From Sideroxydans sp. (GTDB taxonomy: Bacteria > Pseudomonadota > Gammaproteobacteria > Burkholderiales > Gallionellaceae), in contig WGNQ01000016.1 in NCBI GenBank assembly GCA_016124455.1, forward strand, positions 1-64,000: a stretch of DNA of 64,000 nt, written 5' to 3'. The position numbers were made by a program, and so were the translations under genes. The notes under the pieces are model-generated. The model was not told the DNA's origin. It did no database searches and saw only the letters and a program-made list of their open reading frames with translations. Below, in pieces: positions 37,464 to 47,528 of this stretch (position 1 is its first letter; each line of letters opens with the position of its first letter).

Positions 37464-39410
37464 TCAGCTCTCGCCGTCGAGGAAACTTTTCAGCTTTTCC
37501 GAACGGGAAGGATGGCGCAGCTTGCGCAGTGCCTTGGCTTCGATCTGGCGAATACGCTCACGCGTGACGTCAAACTGCTTGCCAACTTCTTCCAGCGTGT
37601 GGTCGGTATTCATTTCGATGCCGAAACGCATACGCAACACCTTTGCCTCGCGCGCCGTCAAGCTGTCGAGAATATCGGCAGTAACGTTGCGCAGGCTGTC
37701 GTATACCGCCGCCTCAATCGGTGCCAGGGTGTTGCCGTCCTCGATGAAATCACCGAGGTGCGAATCGTCATCGTCGCCCACCGGCGTTTCCATGGAAATC
37801 GGCTCCTTGGCGATTTTCAGGATCTTGCGGATCTTGTCTTCCGGCATTTCCATCTTTTCCGCCAGTGTGGCAGCATCAGCCTCAAGGCCGGTTTCCTGCA
37901 GTATCTGGCGCGAGATGCGATTCATTTTGTTGATGGTTTCGATCATGTGCACCGGAATACGGATGGTACGGGCCTGGTCAGCAATAGAACGGGTAATCGC
38001 CTGGCGGATCCACCATGTGGCATAGGTGGAAAACTTGTAACCGCGACGGTACTCGAATGTATCCACCGCCTTCATCAGGCCGATATTGCCTTCCTGAATC
38101 AGGTCGAGGAATTGCAGACCGCGATTGGTATACTTCTTGGCGATGGAGATCACCAGACGCAAATTGGCCTCGATCATGTCGCGCTTGGCACGACGTGCCT
38201 TGGCTTCGCCGTTGGTCATCTGCTTGTTGATTTCCTTCAGGTCGCGAATGGGAATACCCACGCGCTGCTGCAGGTTGAGCAAATTCTGCTGCTGCTCGAC
38301 AATCGCCGCCTGGAAACGCATCAGCGTTTCGCTGTAAGGTTTCTTGGCAGCTATTTCATTAGCCACCCAATTCAGGTTGTCCTCATTGCCGGGGAACGTC
38401 TTGATGAAGTGCGCACGCGGCATGCGTACCTTGCTTACACACAGGCTCTGAATGTTACGTTCATAGCCACGCACTTCTTCCACCAGTTTGCGCATGGTGT
38501 CACACAACAGATCAACCTGCTTGGCGGAAAAACGGAATTGCATCAGCTCAGCGGAAATCTGCTCCTGCAGTTTGTCGTACTGCTTGCTACGATAGCCGTA
38601 CTTTTCGTAGGCCTTGCCCATCTTGGTGAACAGGTCGGCGATGATCGCGAAACGTTCCAGCGCATCGATTTTGAGTTGCGCGAGGTTGGCGGCAGCAATG
38701 GCCTCGCCATCGTCCTCGTCATCATCCTCCGACTCCTCATCATCACCAGTCTCCGCTGCATTGCTGCTGGCGTTGCTGCTGCTTATGGACACATCTTCTT
38801 CGTCGCCATCGATGAAGCCATCAATTACCTCATCAATACGCGATTCATCACGGGCTACCTTGCCTGCCAGCGCCAGAATTTCGGCAATGGTCGCCGGGCA
38901 GGCGGAAATGGCCTGAATCATATGCTTCAGGCCATCTTCAATGCGCTTGGCAATCTCGATTTCGTCTTCGCGCGTCAACAGCTCAACCGTACCCATCTCG
39001 CGCATGTACATGCGCACCGGGTCAGTTGTCCGCCCGAACTCGGAATCGACTGTAGACAGAGCCGCCTCGGCTTCCTCCACCGCCACTTCGTCGGTCACAT
39101 TGGGCGTAGCGTCGGACATGATCAGTGTTTCGGCATCCGGTGCCTCGTCGCACACGGTAATGCCCATATCATTGATCATGCTGACAATGCCTTCGATCTG
39201 CTCGGCTTCCAGCATGTCCGGCAGGTGATCGTTGATCTCGGCATATGTCAGGTAGCCGCGCTCCTTACCCAAGGCAATCAGCGTTTTCAGGCGCGTGCGC
39301 CGTGCCTCAACATCCTGTTGCTGCTCGGGACTGTTGTTCTGCGCTGTATTTTTACCGGCACTGGCTTGCTTGCCGCCAGCCACTCTCTTCTTGTCTTGCT
39401 GAGTCGCCAT
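37464..39410 (-). CDS. rpoD: primary sigma factor RpoD (sigma-70)
   Basis: 648 residues: region 1.1 (about 35-110), region 1.2 ([13 protein letters not shown]), a non-conserved acidic insert with repeated D/E at about 215-240, region 2 ([41 protein letters not shown]), region 3 and region 4.2 ([21 protein letters not shown]). Last gene of the rpsU-yqeY-dnaG-rpoD macromolecular-synthesis block. Confidence 0.97.
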   Translation of the reverse strand: MATQQDKKRVAGGKQASAGKNTAQNNSPEQQQDVEARRTRLKTLIALGKERGYLTYAEINDHLPDMLEAEQIEGIVSMINDMGITVCDEAPDAETLIMSDATPNVTDEVAVEEAEAALSTVDSEFGRTTDPVRMYMREMGTVELLTREDEIEIAKRIEDGLKHMIQAISACPATIAEILALAGKVARDESRIDEVIDGFIDGDEEDVSISSSNASSNAAETGDDEESEDDDEDDGEAIAAANLAQLKIDALERFAIIADLFTKMGKAYEKYGYRSKQYDKLQEQISAELMQFRFSAKQVDLLCDTMRKLVEEVRGYERNIQSLCVSKVRMPRAHFIKTFPGNEDNLNWVANEIAAKKPYSETLMRFQAAIVEQQQNLLNLQQRVGIPIRDLKEINKQMTNGEAKARRAKRDMIEANLRLVISIAKKYTNRGLQFLDLIQEGNIGLMKAVDTFEYRRGYKFSTYATWWIRQAITRSIADQARTIRIPVHMIETINKMNRISRQILQETGLEADAATLAEKMEMPEDKIRKILKIAKEPISMETPVGDDDDSHLGDFIEDGNTLAPIEAAVYDSLRNVTADILDSLTAREAKVLRMRFGIEMNTDHTLEEVGKQFDVTRERIRQIEAKALRKLRHPSRSEKLKSFLDGES

Positions 39411-39537
39411 ATCTGTGGATTCCCAGTTAGTTAATCGTCAATCAGGCGTCCAGCTTAAAACCGCCTGAAAAAGGGCAGGATTATACCTGAATTTGTAAAA
39501 TCTTTCCGCAGCTTAGCCGCACAAATTACCAACCTCG

Positions 39538-41286
39538 TCAATTCATGCTTTTCAGGCGCTGCTGCAGCAATTGCTGGTACAGCTCCCGCTCTTGTGCGGT
39601 CAGCCCTTGCAAGCTACCTGATGACTGCCCCACCTTTTCCTCAAGTTGACGCCACCGCTGCCTGCGACGTTCCTCTTCCAACCGCTTCAACATGCCCTGA
39701 AACTCCTCGCCGACCTCGCCCGCATCCCCCAGGTTCAAAAGCTCGGCCTGAACCACGGCCAATATCGGCTCATACGGCGTGCCATGAAACTGCTGGATGA
39801 TGGCAGCAGTGCTGACTTCTGTATCCTGTTCGCGCAGGTAAGCCAACAACGCCCCTATCGCTGTCGCCTCATCACTTTCTTCCGTCATCCAGTCTTGCGG
39901 CACCTCATGGGCCAAGCTTGGCCTAGCCAGCAGGCAACGCAGCAAAGGGCGCAACAGTGAGCGCTGCGGACGCAAATTCCGTCCGGGAACCTGCCGCCTT
40001 GGGGCGGCCAGTGACTTGACCCCGTACAGCGCCTCCAGCTCCTCCTGCGCCACGCCGGCCAGCGCAGCGACCTCCTTGCGCAGCAGCAAGGCAATCGTCG
40101 GCGCGGAAATCGCCGTCAGCAAAGGCTTGGCATGCTGCAGCAAGGCGCTGCGCCCTTCCTGCGTTTTCAGGTCAACCTGCAACGACAGCTCGCGCAACAG
40201 ATAGCCGGACAGCGGCATCGCTTCTTCGCCCAGCAAGTGCTCGAACGCCTCCTTGCCGAACTCGCGAATATAACTGTCCGGGTCGTGCTCCGGCGCCAGA
40301 AATAGGAAGCGCAACTGCTTGCCGTCCTGCAGGTACGGCAGCGCATTCTCCAGCGCACGCCAAGCCGCACGCCGTCCGGCCGCATCACCGTCGAAACAGA
40401 ACACCACCTGATCGGTCAGCCGCAGCAGCTTCTGGATGTGGAAAGGCGTGGTCGCCGTGCCCAGCGTAGCCACCGCATATTCGACGCCGAGTTGCGCCAG
40501 CGCCACCACGTCCATATAACCTTCCACCACCAGCGCCAGCCCTTCAGCGCGAATTGCCTTCTGCGCCTGGTACAGGCCATACAGTTCACGCCCCTTTTCA
40601 AATAGCGGCGTCTCGGGTGAGTTGAGGTATTTGGGCTCCCCCTTGTCCAGAATCCGGCCGCCGAAGCCGATGACCTGGGCGCGGGTATTCAGTATCGGGA
40701 ACATGATGCGGTCGCGGAACCGGTCATAACGTTTACCCTCCCCGTTCGCAATCACCAAGCCTGTTTCCAGCATGCTCTTGTCCTGATAATCCGGCACGGC
40801 GCTTTCGAGGTTCTGCCAGCCTTCCGGCGCATAACCGATACCGAAACGCGCGGCAATCTCTCCGGAAAGCCCGCGCCGCTTGAGGTAATCGATAGCGTGC
40901 GGCGATTGCTTGAGCTGTCCGCAATAGTAGCGAGCGGCCGTCTGCATCAGCTCGTACAAGTCTGGTGCGACCTTGTGCTGTAGCGCAGCCGCGGTTTCAC
41001 GCGGCACGGTCATGCCGACCGAGCGCGCCAACGCCTCTATCGCATCGACAAACCCCACACCGCTGTGCTCCATCACAAAGCCAATGGCGGTGCCATGCGC
41101 ACCACAGCCGAAGCAATGATAGAACTGCTTGCTCTGGCTAACGGTAAAGGAAGGGGATTTTTCGTTGTGGAACGGACAGCACGCAACATAGTTGGCGCCA
41201 GCCTTCTTGAGCGGGACGTAGCGTTCGATCACGTCCACGATATCGAGACGGTTGAGTAAATCCTGAATGAAACTTTTTGGAATCAC
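39538..41286 (-). CDS. dnaG: DNA primase DnaG
   Basis: 582 residues. The N-terminal zinc ribbon includes CPFHNEKSPSF and CFGCGAHG. The core contains EGYMD (TOPRIM) and VFCFDGDAAGRRAA. The C-terminal helicase-binding domain ends KSMN. Synthesises RNA primers for replication. 127 bases separate it from rpoD and 58 from yqeY. Confidence 0.96.
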   Translation of the reverse strand: MIPKSFIQDLLNRLDIVDVIERYVPLKKAGANYVACCPFHNEKSPSFTVSQSKQFYHCFGCGAHGTAIGFVMEHSGVGFVDAIEALARSVGMTVPRETAAALQHKVAPDLYELMQTAARYYCGQLKQSPHAIDYLKRRGLSGEIAARFGIGYAPEGWQNLESAVPDYQDKSMLETGLVIANGEGKRYDRFRDRIMFPILNTRAQVIGFGGRILDKGEPKYLNSPETPLFEKGRELYGLYQAQKAIRAEGLALVVEGYMDVVALAQLGVEYAVATLGTATTPFHIQKLLRLTDQVVFCFDGDAAGRRAAWRALENALPYLQDGKQLRFLFLAPEHDPDSYIREFGKEAFEHLLGEEAMPLSGYLLRELSLQVDLKTQEGRSALLQHAKPLLTAISAPTIALLLRKEVAALAGVAQEELEALYGVKSLAAPRRQVPGRNLRPQRSLLRPLLRCLLARPSLAHEVPQDWMTEESDEATAIGALLAYLREQDTEVSTAAIIQQFHGTPYEPILAVVQAELLNLGDAGEVGEEFQGMLKRLEEERRRQRWRQLEEKVGQSSGSLQGLTAQERELYQQLLQQRLKSMN

Positions 41287-41344
41287 TCCAGCCCCATCCC
41301 TTTATCTTGGCAGCACCATGCGGGCCGCGTTCGTTAAGAGAGTA

Positions 41345-41791
41345 CTACTTGGACAGCCGCGCCTTGACCAAGCCGGACACCTTGCCGATATCTGCCCGGC
41401 CGGCCAGCTGCGGCTTCAGCAACGCCATTACTCGGCCCATATCCTGCGGACCGGCAGCACCACTGGCAGCAAGCGCCTGCATGATAGCCGCCTCAATTTC
41501 TTCAGCACTGAACTGTTGTGGCATATAGGTCTGCAATACACTGATTTCGAACTTTTCGATATCCGCCAGCTCTTGCCGCCCGGCCGCTTCAAACTGAACA
41601 ATGGAATCGCGCCGCTGCTTGATCATTTTGTCAATGATAGCCAGCACGTCGGCCTCCGCCAGCTCGATGCGCTCGTCCACCTCGCGCTGCTTCAACGCCG
41701 CCTGCAGCAGGCGAATAGCCCCCAAGCGCGCCGAATCCTTGGCACGCATGGCGGCTTTCATATCATCGCTGATTTGCTGCTTGAGACTCAC
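41345..41791 (-). CDS. GatB/YqeY domain protein
   Basis: 148 residues from GTG 41791 (VSLKQQISDDMKAAMRAKD, the usual N-terminus); the frame start 13 codons upstream has no family similarity. All-helical YqeY fold, related to the tRNA-binding tail of GatB. Role uncertain; conserved between rpsU and dnaG in many betaproteobacteria. No strong ribosome site is seen before the GTG. Confidence 0.88.
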   Translation of the reverse strand: MSLKQQISDDMKAAMRAKDSARLGAIRLLQAALKQREVDERIELAEADVLAIIDKMIKQRRDSIVQFEAAGRQELADIEKFEISVLQTYMPQQFSAEEIEAAIMQALAASGAAGPQDMGRVMALLKPQLAGRADIGKVSGLVKARLSK

Positions 41792-41837
41792 GACAGTACT
41801 TTTAGCGGTGCCATATGGTGGCACGCGCAAGCAATAA

Positions 41838-42050
41838 TCAGTACAGCTTGGGCGGCAGAACCTGGCTGCGCAGACGTTTATAGTGGCGCTTTACAGCCGC
41901 AGCCAGCTTGCGCTTACGTTCTGCGGTGGGTTTTTCGTAAAATTCACGGGCACGCAACTCGGTCAGCAGACCGGTTTTTTCGACAGAACGCTTGAAACGG
42001 CGCATCGCCACTTCAAACGGTTCATTTTCCTTAACACGTACAGTTGTCAT
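41838..42050 (-). CDS. rpsU: 30S ribosomal protein S21
   Basis: 70 residues from [20 protein letters not shown], ending [14 protein letters not shown]: the full S21 length. The frame goes on 19 codons upstream, but the ATG at 42050 is preceded by AAGG and a good promoter. First gene of the rpsU-yqeY-dnaG-rpoD block. Confidence 0.96.
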   Translation of the reverse strand: MTTVRVKENEPFEVAMRRFKRSVEKTGLLTELRAREFYEKPTAERKRKLAAAVKRHYKRLRSQVLPPKLY

Positions 42051-42084
42051 GGACAAACTACCTTCAACAAAAATTGAGGGCGTG

Positions 42085-42114
42085 ATTCTACCAAAATAGC
42101 CCCCCATTCCACAA
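42085..42114 (-). promoter_or_regulatory. sigma70-type promoter of the rpsU block
   Basis: Minus strand: -35 TTGTGG (42109-42114), 18-base spacer, -10 TAGAAT (42085-42090) preceded by TGG (extended -10 type). It lies 35 bases before the rpsU start. Confidence 0.7.
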
Positions 42115-42121
42115 CCGATAT

Positions 42122-43318
42122 TTACCGCACCGTTACCCGGGCGAATTTCCGCTTGCCGACCTGCGCCACTACGCTCATTCCTGATGCCAGTTGTAAGCTC
42201 TTCTCATTGACGCGCTCGCCATCCAGCTTGACCGCTCCCTGGGCAATCATCCGCAGCGCCTCCGAAGTGCTGTCAACCAAACCAGCCTGTTTGAGCAACT
42301 GTGCAATACCAATTCCGCCATCTGCCGCATCAACCCCGATTTCCGGCATATCCTCGGGCAGCACGCCTTGCTTAAAACGGGCCTCGAACTCCGCCAGCGC
42401 ATCAATTGCCGCTTGCGGGGAATGAAAACGCGCAACAATCTCCTGCGCCAGCAGCACTTTGATATCGCGCGGATTACGCCCTTGCGCAACCTCATCCCGC
42501 CAATTGGTAATCTGCGCCATACTGTAAAACGAAAGCAATTCAAAGTAGCGCCACATCAGCTCATCAGAAATCGACATCAGCTTGCCAAATATGTCCTGCG
42601 GTGTATCGGTGATGCCAATGTAGTTGCCTAACGATTTCGACATCTTGTTTACACCATCCAGCCCAACCAGCAACGGCATAGTAAGTATGCACTGTGGCGG
42701 CAGACCATAATGTTTCTGCAACTCCCGCCCCATCAGCAGGTTAAACTTCTGGTCGGTACCGCCCAACTCCATATCTGCCCGCAGGGCCACCGAATCATAG
42801 CCCTGAACCAGCGGATAGATAAATTCATGGATCGCGATCGGCTGGTTATTTTTATAACGCTTGCCGAAATCATCTCGCTCCAGCATGCGCGCCACGGTAT
42901 GAGTCGAGGCTAGGCGAATCAGGTCTACCGCGCTGAACGCATCCATCCAGGATGAATTGAACACGATTTCGGTTTTCTCGGGATCCAGCACCTTAAATAC
43001 CTGATCGCGGTAACTTTGTGCGTTTGCAAGTACCTGCTCACGCGACAACGGCGGGCGCGTAGTATTTTTACCGGTCGGGTCACCTATCATGCCGGTGAAA
43101 TCGCCTATCAGGAACAGTGCATGATGCCCCAGATCCTGCAATTGACGCATCTTGTTCAACAATACTGTATGCCCAAGGTGCAAATCTGGGGCTGTGGGAT
43201 CGAATCCAGCCTTGATCCGGAGTGGACGCCCTGAAGCAAGCTTCTGTTTAAGTTCATCTTCCAGCAGCAGCTCATCGCAGCCACGCTTGATCAAATCCAG
43301 TGTTTCTTGTTGTGTCAT
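42122..43318 (-). CDS. tyrS: tyrosyl-tRNA synthetase
   Basis: 398 residues, class I synthetase: HLGHTVLL (HIGH motif) near residue 47 and KMSKS near 230. The S4-like RNA-binding domain at the C-terminus starts about 335. The TyrZ-like length and [12 protein letters not shown] opening are typical of proteobacteria outside the enterics. Divergent from the M23 gene. Confidence 0.96.
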   Translation of the reverse strand: MTQQETLDLIKRGCDELLLEDELKQKLASGRPLRIKAGFDPTAPDLHLGHTVLLNKMRQLQDLGHHALFLIGDFTGMIGDPTGKNTTRPPLSREQVLANAQSYRDQVFKVLDPEKTEIVFNSSWMDAFSAVDLIRLASTHTVARMLERDDFGKRYKNNQPIAIHEFIYPLVQGYDSVALRADMELGGTDQKFNLLMGRELQKHYGLPPQCILTMPLLVGLDGVNKMSKSLGNYIGITDTPQDIFGKLMSISDELMWRYFELLSFYSMAQITNWRDEVAQGRNPRDIKVLLAQEIVARFHSPQAAIDALAEFEARFKQGVLPEDMPEIGVDAADGGIGIAQLLKQAGLVDSTSEALRMIAQGAVKLDGERVNEKSLQLASGMSVVAQVGKRKFARVTVR

Positions 43319-43445
43319 ATCAATATCAAAACAAATGCGTTAAATTCAAAATCCCAGCTCAAATACCGCCCATCCACTGTTTTTTACCGCTTGTCTGCTC
43401 CGCTTTGCCATTCATGCTCTGGCATAACAAGTGCTTAAGTGGATT

Positions 43446-43473
43446 TTGAGCCCCCCCCCATATCTGGTAAAGT
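43446..43473 (+). promoter_or_regulatory. probable promoter with nine-C spacer tract
   Basis: -35-like TTGAGC at 43446-43451, a spacer of 16 bases that begins with the rest of a C9 run (43451-43459), and TAAAGT at 43468-43473 preceded by TGG (extended -10 type). It lies upstream of the M23 peptidase gene. Promoter activity is inferred. Confidence 0.5.
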
Positions 43474-43528
43474 GCACCCCATCCTAAAAACAGCAGATAT
43501 TCAAAGAATAATAATGCGGGAGAAGCAA

Positions 43529-44827
43529 ATGTTAACCCAAAAAACCATGTCACAAGAACGCAAATTAAAGCTGCGCTGGCTCGTTGCCATGTCCAGCCTG
43601 CCCTTACTTGGTGTGGTAACCGCGTTCGGCATCATGCCGCAAAGTGAAATCACGGCCACACCCAGTCGTACCGTAGTGGAGGCAATCACATTGCCACATA
43701 CAGCCCAGCCAGTGGGGCTGGCCACCACATTTTGGCGCAATGACCAGGTTCAGCGAGGTGATACCGTAGCCGAACAATTGCATCGCCTGAATGTGGATGA
43801 CGCCGAGGCCAGCAATTATCTGCGCAACGACCCTGCCGCTCAGTCTTTTCGAAAACTTGCCATAGGTAAAACAGTACAGGCCGAAACAGACGCCGACGAC
43901 AGCCTGTTGGCATTGCGTTACCTGAGCAATGAAGGCAACCAGATTATCGTTGAAAAAAGTGGGGCGGGCTTCCAGACCCACACCCTGCCTGCACAACTGG
44001 AGCAGCGTGTATTCATGCGCACCGGCGAAATCAAGACATCTCTGTTTGCCGCCGCCGATGAAGCCAATCTGCCAGATCCTGCAGCCAACCAACTCATCGA
44101 TATTTTTGGCGGCGACATCGACTTTCACCATGATCTCCGCAGAGGTGATACTTTCACCGTGATATACGAGATGACCTATAGCAATGGCGAACCGCTACGT
44201 GCGGGCCGCATCCTGGCCGCCGAGCTGGTTAACCGCGGCAAATCATACCGCGCCGTCTATTATCAGACTGACAGTACTCACGGCGATTATTACACCCCGG
44301 AAGGCAAGAGCGTACGCAAGGCATTCCTCCGCTCACCTGTAGAGTTCTCACGCATCAGTTCTGGTTTCACCCTGGCGCGTTTTCACCCCATTCTCCATAA
44401 ATGGAAAGCGCATAAGGGCGTCGACTTTGCAGCCCCGATCGGCACCAAGGTCAAAGTTACTGCGGATGGTATAGTCAGCTTTGTTGGCAAGCAGAACGGT
44501 TACGGCAATGTAATCATGGTGAACCACCAAGGACACCTTTCCACCGTATACGGACATCTGTCCCGTTTTGCCAAAAATCTGCACCGCGGGCAACGGGTTG
44601 CACAAGGTGAAGTCATAGGCTACGTCGGGATGACCGGCTGGACCACCGGCCCGCACCTTCATTATGAATTCCGGATCAATGGCAAACAGCACGACCCCTT
44701 ACGCGTTGCCTTGCCGGATGCCACTCCCATCAGCGATATCCAGAGAGTTGCTTTCCAGAATGCCAGTCGCAACTTGGTTGCTCGCTTGGGATTGCTTCAT
44801 AATATCAGTTTGGCACAACTTGACTGA
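43529..44827 (+). CDS. M23-family murein endopeptidase (MepM-like)
   Basis: 432 residues from ATG 43529, chosen because GGGAG lies about seven bases upstream; an ATG at 43514 is the alternative. One N-terminal membrane segment (WLVAMSSLPLLGVVTAFGI), a linker with an OapA/LysM-like part (VQRGDTVAEQLHRLNV), then the M23 domain with HKGVDFAAPIGT (zinc His, Asp) and HLHYEFRING. Cleaves peptidoglycan cross-links. Followed after ten bases by anmK, so both serve wall turnover. Confidence 0.92.
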   Translation: MLTQKTMSQERKLKLRWLVAMSSLPLLGVVTAFGIMPQSEITATPSRTVVEAITLPHTAQPVGLATTFWRNDQVQRGDTVAEQLHRLNVDDAEASNYLRNDPAAQSFRKLAIGKTVQAETDADDSLLALRYLSNEGNQIIVEKSGAGFQTHTLPAQLEQRVFMRTGEIKTSLFAAADEANLPDPAANQLIDIFGGDIDFHHDLRRGDTFTVIYEMTYSNGEPLRAGRILAAELVNRGKSYRAVYYQTDSTHGDYYTPEGKSVRKAFLRSPVEFSRISSGFTLARFHPILHKWKAHKGVDFAAPIGTKVKVTADGIVSFVGKQNGYGNVIMVNHQGHLSTVYGHLSRFAKNLHRGQRVAQGEVIGYVGMTGWTTGPHLHYEFRINGKQHDPLRVALPDATPISDIQRVAFQNASRNLVARLGLLHNISLAQLD

Positions 44828-44836
44828 ACATAGCAC

Positions 44837-45934
44837 GTGAGCAAGCATGAACTTTATGTAGGCCTGATGTCCGGCACAAGCCTGGATGGCATCGATGCAG
44901 TACTGGTCGCACTTTCCGGAAATACGCCGGAGCTGCTCGCCACCACTTTCCGCCCTTATCACGTAACGCTTAAACAAGCACTGCTTTCGCTGCATCAGCC
45001 AAGCCATGATGAACTGCACCGGGCATTGTTGCTCGGCAATACACTGGCACAGGAATATGCGTCAGCCGTCGCATCACTACTGCATACAGCAGCCGTCACG
45101 CCCAATGAAATTCGCGCTATCGGTTGCCACGGGCAGACCATCCGCCATCGCCCGGATGCATCATATACCCTGCAACTCGGCAATGCAGCTCTGCTGTCAG
45201 AATTAAGCGGTATTACCGTAGCCAGCGATTTCCGCAGCCGGGACATCGCAGCCGGAGGCCAAGGGGCACCACTGGTCCCCGCATTTCATGACAAAGTATT
45301 GCGCCACCCCGACATACACCGCGCCATCGTTAATATCGGCGGCATCAGCAATCTCACCAACTTACCCCCGCAAGGTACGGCCACCGGATTCGACTGCGGC
45401 CCCGGGAATTTATTGATGGACGCATGGATCATGCTGCATCGAAATGAAGCATATGACAGGGACGGTGCATGGGCAGCCAGCGGGCAGGTTATCGCTCCGC
45501 TGCTACAAGCATTATTGGATGGGCCTTTCCTGCACGCCCCCCCCCCAAAAAGCAGCGGCCGCGAACTTTTTAACCTGGCATGGCTGGAAAATCATTTATC
45601 CGGCGATGAAGCACCTGTCAATGTGCAAGCCACGCTACTCGCGTTCAGCGCACACGCCATCGCCAATGCAATTAAAACATCCTGCAAGGGCGCCAAGGAA
45701 ATTTACCTGTGCGGCGGTGGCGCGCACAACCAAGAACTGGTTAGGCAGCTACGCATCGCCTTGCCGGACTGTCTGCTTCAACCAACGGATAAACTTGGTA
45801 TCGAAGCTGACTGGATGGAGGCGATGGCCTTTGCCTGGCTGGCACAACAAACCATACAGGGGCGCAGCATCGACCTGTCAGCTGTTACCGGCGCACGCCA
45901 CCCCTGTATTCTGGGCGCCATTTATCAGGCGTAA
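44837..45934 (+). CDS. anmK: anhydro-N-acetylmuramic acid kinase
   Basis: 365 residues with GTG start. GLMSGTSLDGIDAVLV is the ATP-binding signature; GFDCGPGNLLMDAWI and YLCGGGAHN are later ones. Converts anhydro-MurNAc released from the wall into MurNAc-6-phosphate. A run of ten C at 45537-45546 encodes the Ala-Pro-Pro-Pro stretch in LHAPPPKSS, a slippage-prone site. A terminator follows. Confidence 0.94.
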   Translation: MSKHELYVGLMSGTSLDGIDAVLVALSGNTPELLATTFRPYHVTLKQALLSLHQPSHDELHRALLLGNTLAQEYASAVASLLHTAAVTPNEIRAIGCHGQTIRHRPDASYTLQLGNAALLSELSGITVASDFRSRDIAAGGQGAPLVPAFHDKVLRHPDIHRAIVNIGGISNLTNLPPQGTATGFDCGPGNLLMDAWIMLHRNEAYDRDGAWAASGQVIAPLLQALLDGPFLHAPPPKSSGRELFNLAWLENHLSGDEAPVNVQATLLAFSAHAIANAIKTSCKGAKEIYLCGGGAHNQELVRQLRIALPDCLLQPTDKLGIEADWMEAMAFAWLAQQTIQGRSIDLSAVTGARHPCILGAIYQA

Positions 45935-45935
45935 A

Positions 45936-45960
45936 AAAAGCGAGGAGACCCCTCGCTTTT
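45936..45960. terminator. bidirectional terminator between anmK and erpA
   Basis: Ten-base arms AAAAGCGAGG / CCTCGCTTTT with a five-base loop. T run on both strands, serving the convergent genes. Confidence 0.9.
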
Positions 45961-45980
45961 CTCACAAAATACTGCAGCCG

Positions 45981-46331
45981 TTATGCGGAAAAAGATGACC
46001 CGCAACCACAAGTTGTCGTGGCATTCGGGTTCTTGATCACGAACTGCGCACCCTCCAGCCCTTCCGTGTAATCAATCTCAGCACCAACCAGGTACTGAAA
46101 GCTCATCGGATCAATCAACAACTGAACGCCATTCTTGTTCAGTACGGTATCGTCCTCGTTCGCCACTTCATCGAAAGTAAAACCATACTGGAAACCGGAA
46201 CAGCCGCCGCCGCTTACAAACACGCGCAGCTTGAGTTCCGCGTTACCTTCTTCCTCAATCAGTTGTTTGACCTTGTTCGCCGCACTATCGGTAAACAACA
46301 ACGGGGATTCGATTTCTGCCACCATATTCAT
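45981..46331 (-). CDS. erpA: iron-sulfur cluster insertion protein ErpA
   Basis: 116 residues, A-type Fe-S carrier. The three ligand Cys are in [11 protein letters not shown] and TTCGCGSSF. Acidic residues near [13 protein letters not shown] match ErpA rather than IscA. Delivers clusters to respiratory Fe-S proteins such as ActB2 and ferredoxin. Confidence 0.94.
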   Translation of the reverse strand: MNMVAEIESPLLFTDSAANKVKQLIEEEGNAELKLRVFVSGGGCSGFQYGFTFDEVANEDDTVLNKNGVQLLIDPMSFQYLVGAEIDYTEGLEGAQFVIKNPNATTTCGCGSSFSA

Positions 46332-46357
46332 GTTCTTCTCCTTACAATTCGCGCTGG

Positions 46358-46768
46358 TTATTCAGCATTACTTAGCTTGAATGCTACTACTTTATCACCT
46401 GCCGCTTCAGAAGTCAGGTGAATCAGCCTGCCTGCCACAATCGCACCGAGCTGTATTTCCAGCGTTTTATAGTGCACATCGCCTGTGACCTTGGCTTTAC
46501 TTTGTAGTTCCAGATATTCCGCCACATGCACGGGACCAGCCACTGTGCCATTCACCACCAGATGCGTCACATTGATCTCGCCATTGACTTGCGCATGCTC
46601 GCTCAACACCAACGTACTGGGCTTGCCTTCGGCAGCAATCACATTACCGTTGATTTCGCCATCTACGCGCAACCCGCCACTAAAGTGCAGATCGCCTTCT
46701 ATTTTGGTTCCGGCACCGATCAGGGAATCGATGCGATTTTGTGGTTTGCTATGCCGCTTGGTAAACAT
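46358..46768 (-). CDS. bactofilin-family cytoskeletal protein
   Basis: 136 residues from ATG 46768; an upstream extension to 46822 is unlikely. Right-handed beta-helix repeats with the family start [20 protein letters not shown] and periodic V/I-N-G turns. Bactofilins polymerise without nucleotide and place wall enzymes or stalk proteins. Next to a membrane coiled-coil protein in the same direction. Confidence 0.9.
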   Translation of the reverse strand: MFTKRHSKPQNRIDSLIGAGTKIEGDLHFSGGLRVDGEINGNVIAAEGKPSTLVLSEHAQVNGEINVTHLVVNGTVAGPVHVAEYLELQSKAKVTGDVHYKTLEIQLGAIVAGRLIHLTSEAAGDKVVAFKLSNAE

Positions 46769-46784
46769 TATTTCCCCTAATAAC

Positions 46785-47525
46785 TCAAGATGGGCTAACG
46801 TCCTGCTTGATCCTCGGTTCACTCACTCCGCGCTCATAAACACGTACCTGGACGCTTTCGAGAGACATATCCGGGGGCAGCTGGAAACTGCGCTCCACGC
46901 GTTGATAATACTTGAAGTCCAGCTGATATGAAGCCACGTCCGCCGAGTTTTCCTGCGGAAACACCAGCACTGACCGTTCGCCATTGTGCAGCACATTGGC
47001 CACAAGTTGCAAGTTACCCTGGAATGCCTTGACGCGCTGCCCACTTTCAACCAGCAACATGCTGCAATGATATTCGCCGGGCAAAGTATCGCGCTCGACC
47101 TTCAGGCGGTTTACCGACAGTTTCTCGGCACGACTGCTCGATTGGGTCAGGTTCTGGAAGAAAGCCAGGTCTTCGTTAAGGTGTGCCTTCTCATCATTCA
47201 GTGCTTTCAGCTGTTTTTCCATCTCCTGATTGGTGGCATGCTCCATCTGCACCTGGCGCTCGTAGGCCACCACCTGGCTGCTCAGTCTTGTATTTTCATA
47301 CTGCAGATACCCGACCTTCTGACGCAAACGAGACAGCTCATCTTCCGCCTGCTCACGATGAAAACCGGCCAACTGTAATCCGCTGTCGTAAGCCCAGCCC
47401 ACCAGCGCGCCCGCTGCCACTACAAACGGCACGATAAGAGCCCAGCGCACATACCATGGCACATGTGGCCGAACCGCCAGACGCGGCGCGGAAATACTGA
47501 ATTTTCGCTTGAACCGGCGCAGCAT
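46785..47525 (-). CDS. membrane-anchored coiled-coil protein (DUF6776-like)
   Basis: 246 residues: short basic N-terminus, one transmembrane helix at about 28-48, a heptad-rich coiled coil at about 60-135, and a beta-rich periplasmic C-terminal domain (FQGNLQLVANVLHNGERSVL). Similar in layout to DUF6776 proteins. Function unknown. Its place between argC and the bactofilin gene suggests a shared structural role. Confidence 0.75.
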   Translation of the reverse strand: MLRRFKRKFSISAPRLAVRPHVPWYVRWALIVPFVVAAGALVGWAYDSGLQLAGFHREQAEDELSRLRQKVGYLQYENTRLSSQVVAYERQVQMEHATNQEMEKQLKALNDEKAHLNEDLAFFQNLTQSSSRAEKLSVNRLKVERDTLPGEYHCSMLLVESGQRVKAFQGNLQLVANVLHNGERSVLVFPQENSADVASYQLDFKYYQRVERSFQLPPDMSLESVQVRVYERGVSEPRIKQDVSPS

Positions 47526-47528
47526 GGG

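Noticed and set aside
37512-39434. A 640-codon open frame opposite rpoD
   Set aside because: Antisense shadow of a strongly conserved sigma factor gene.
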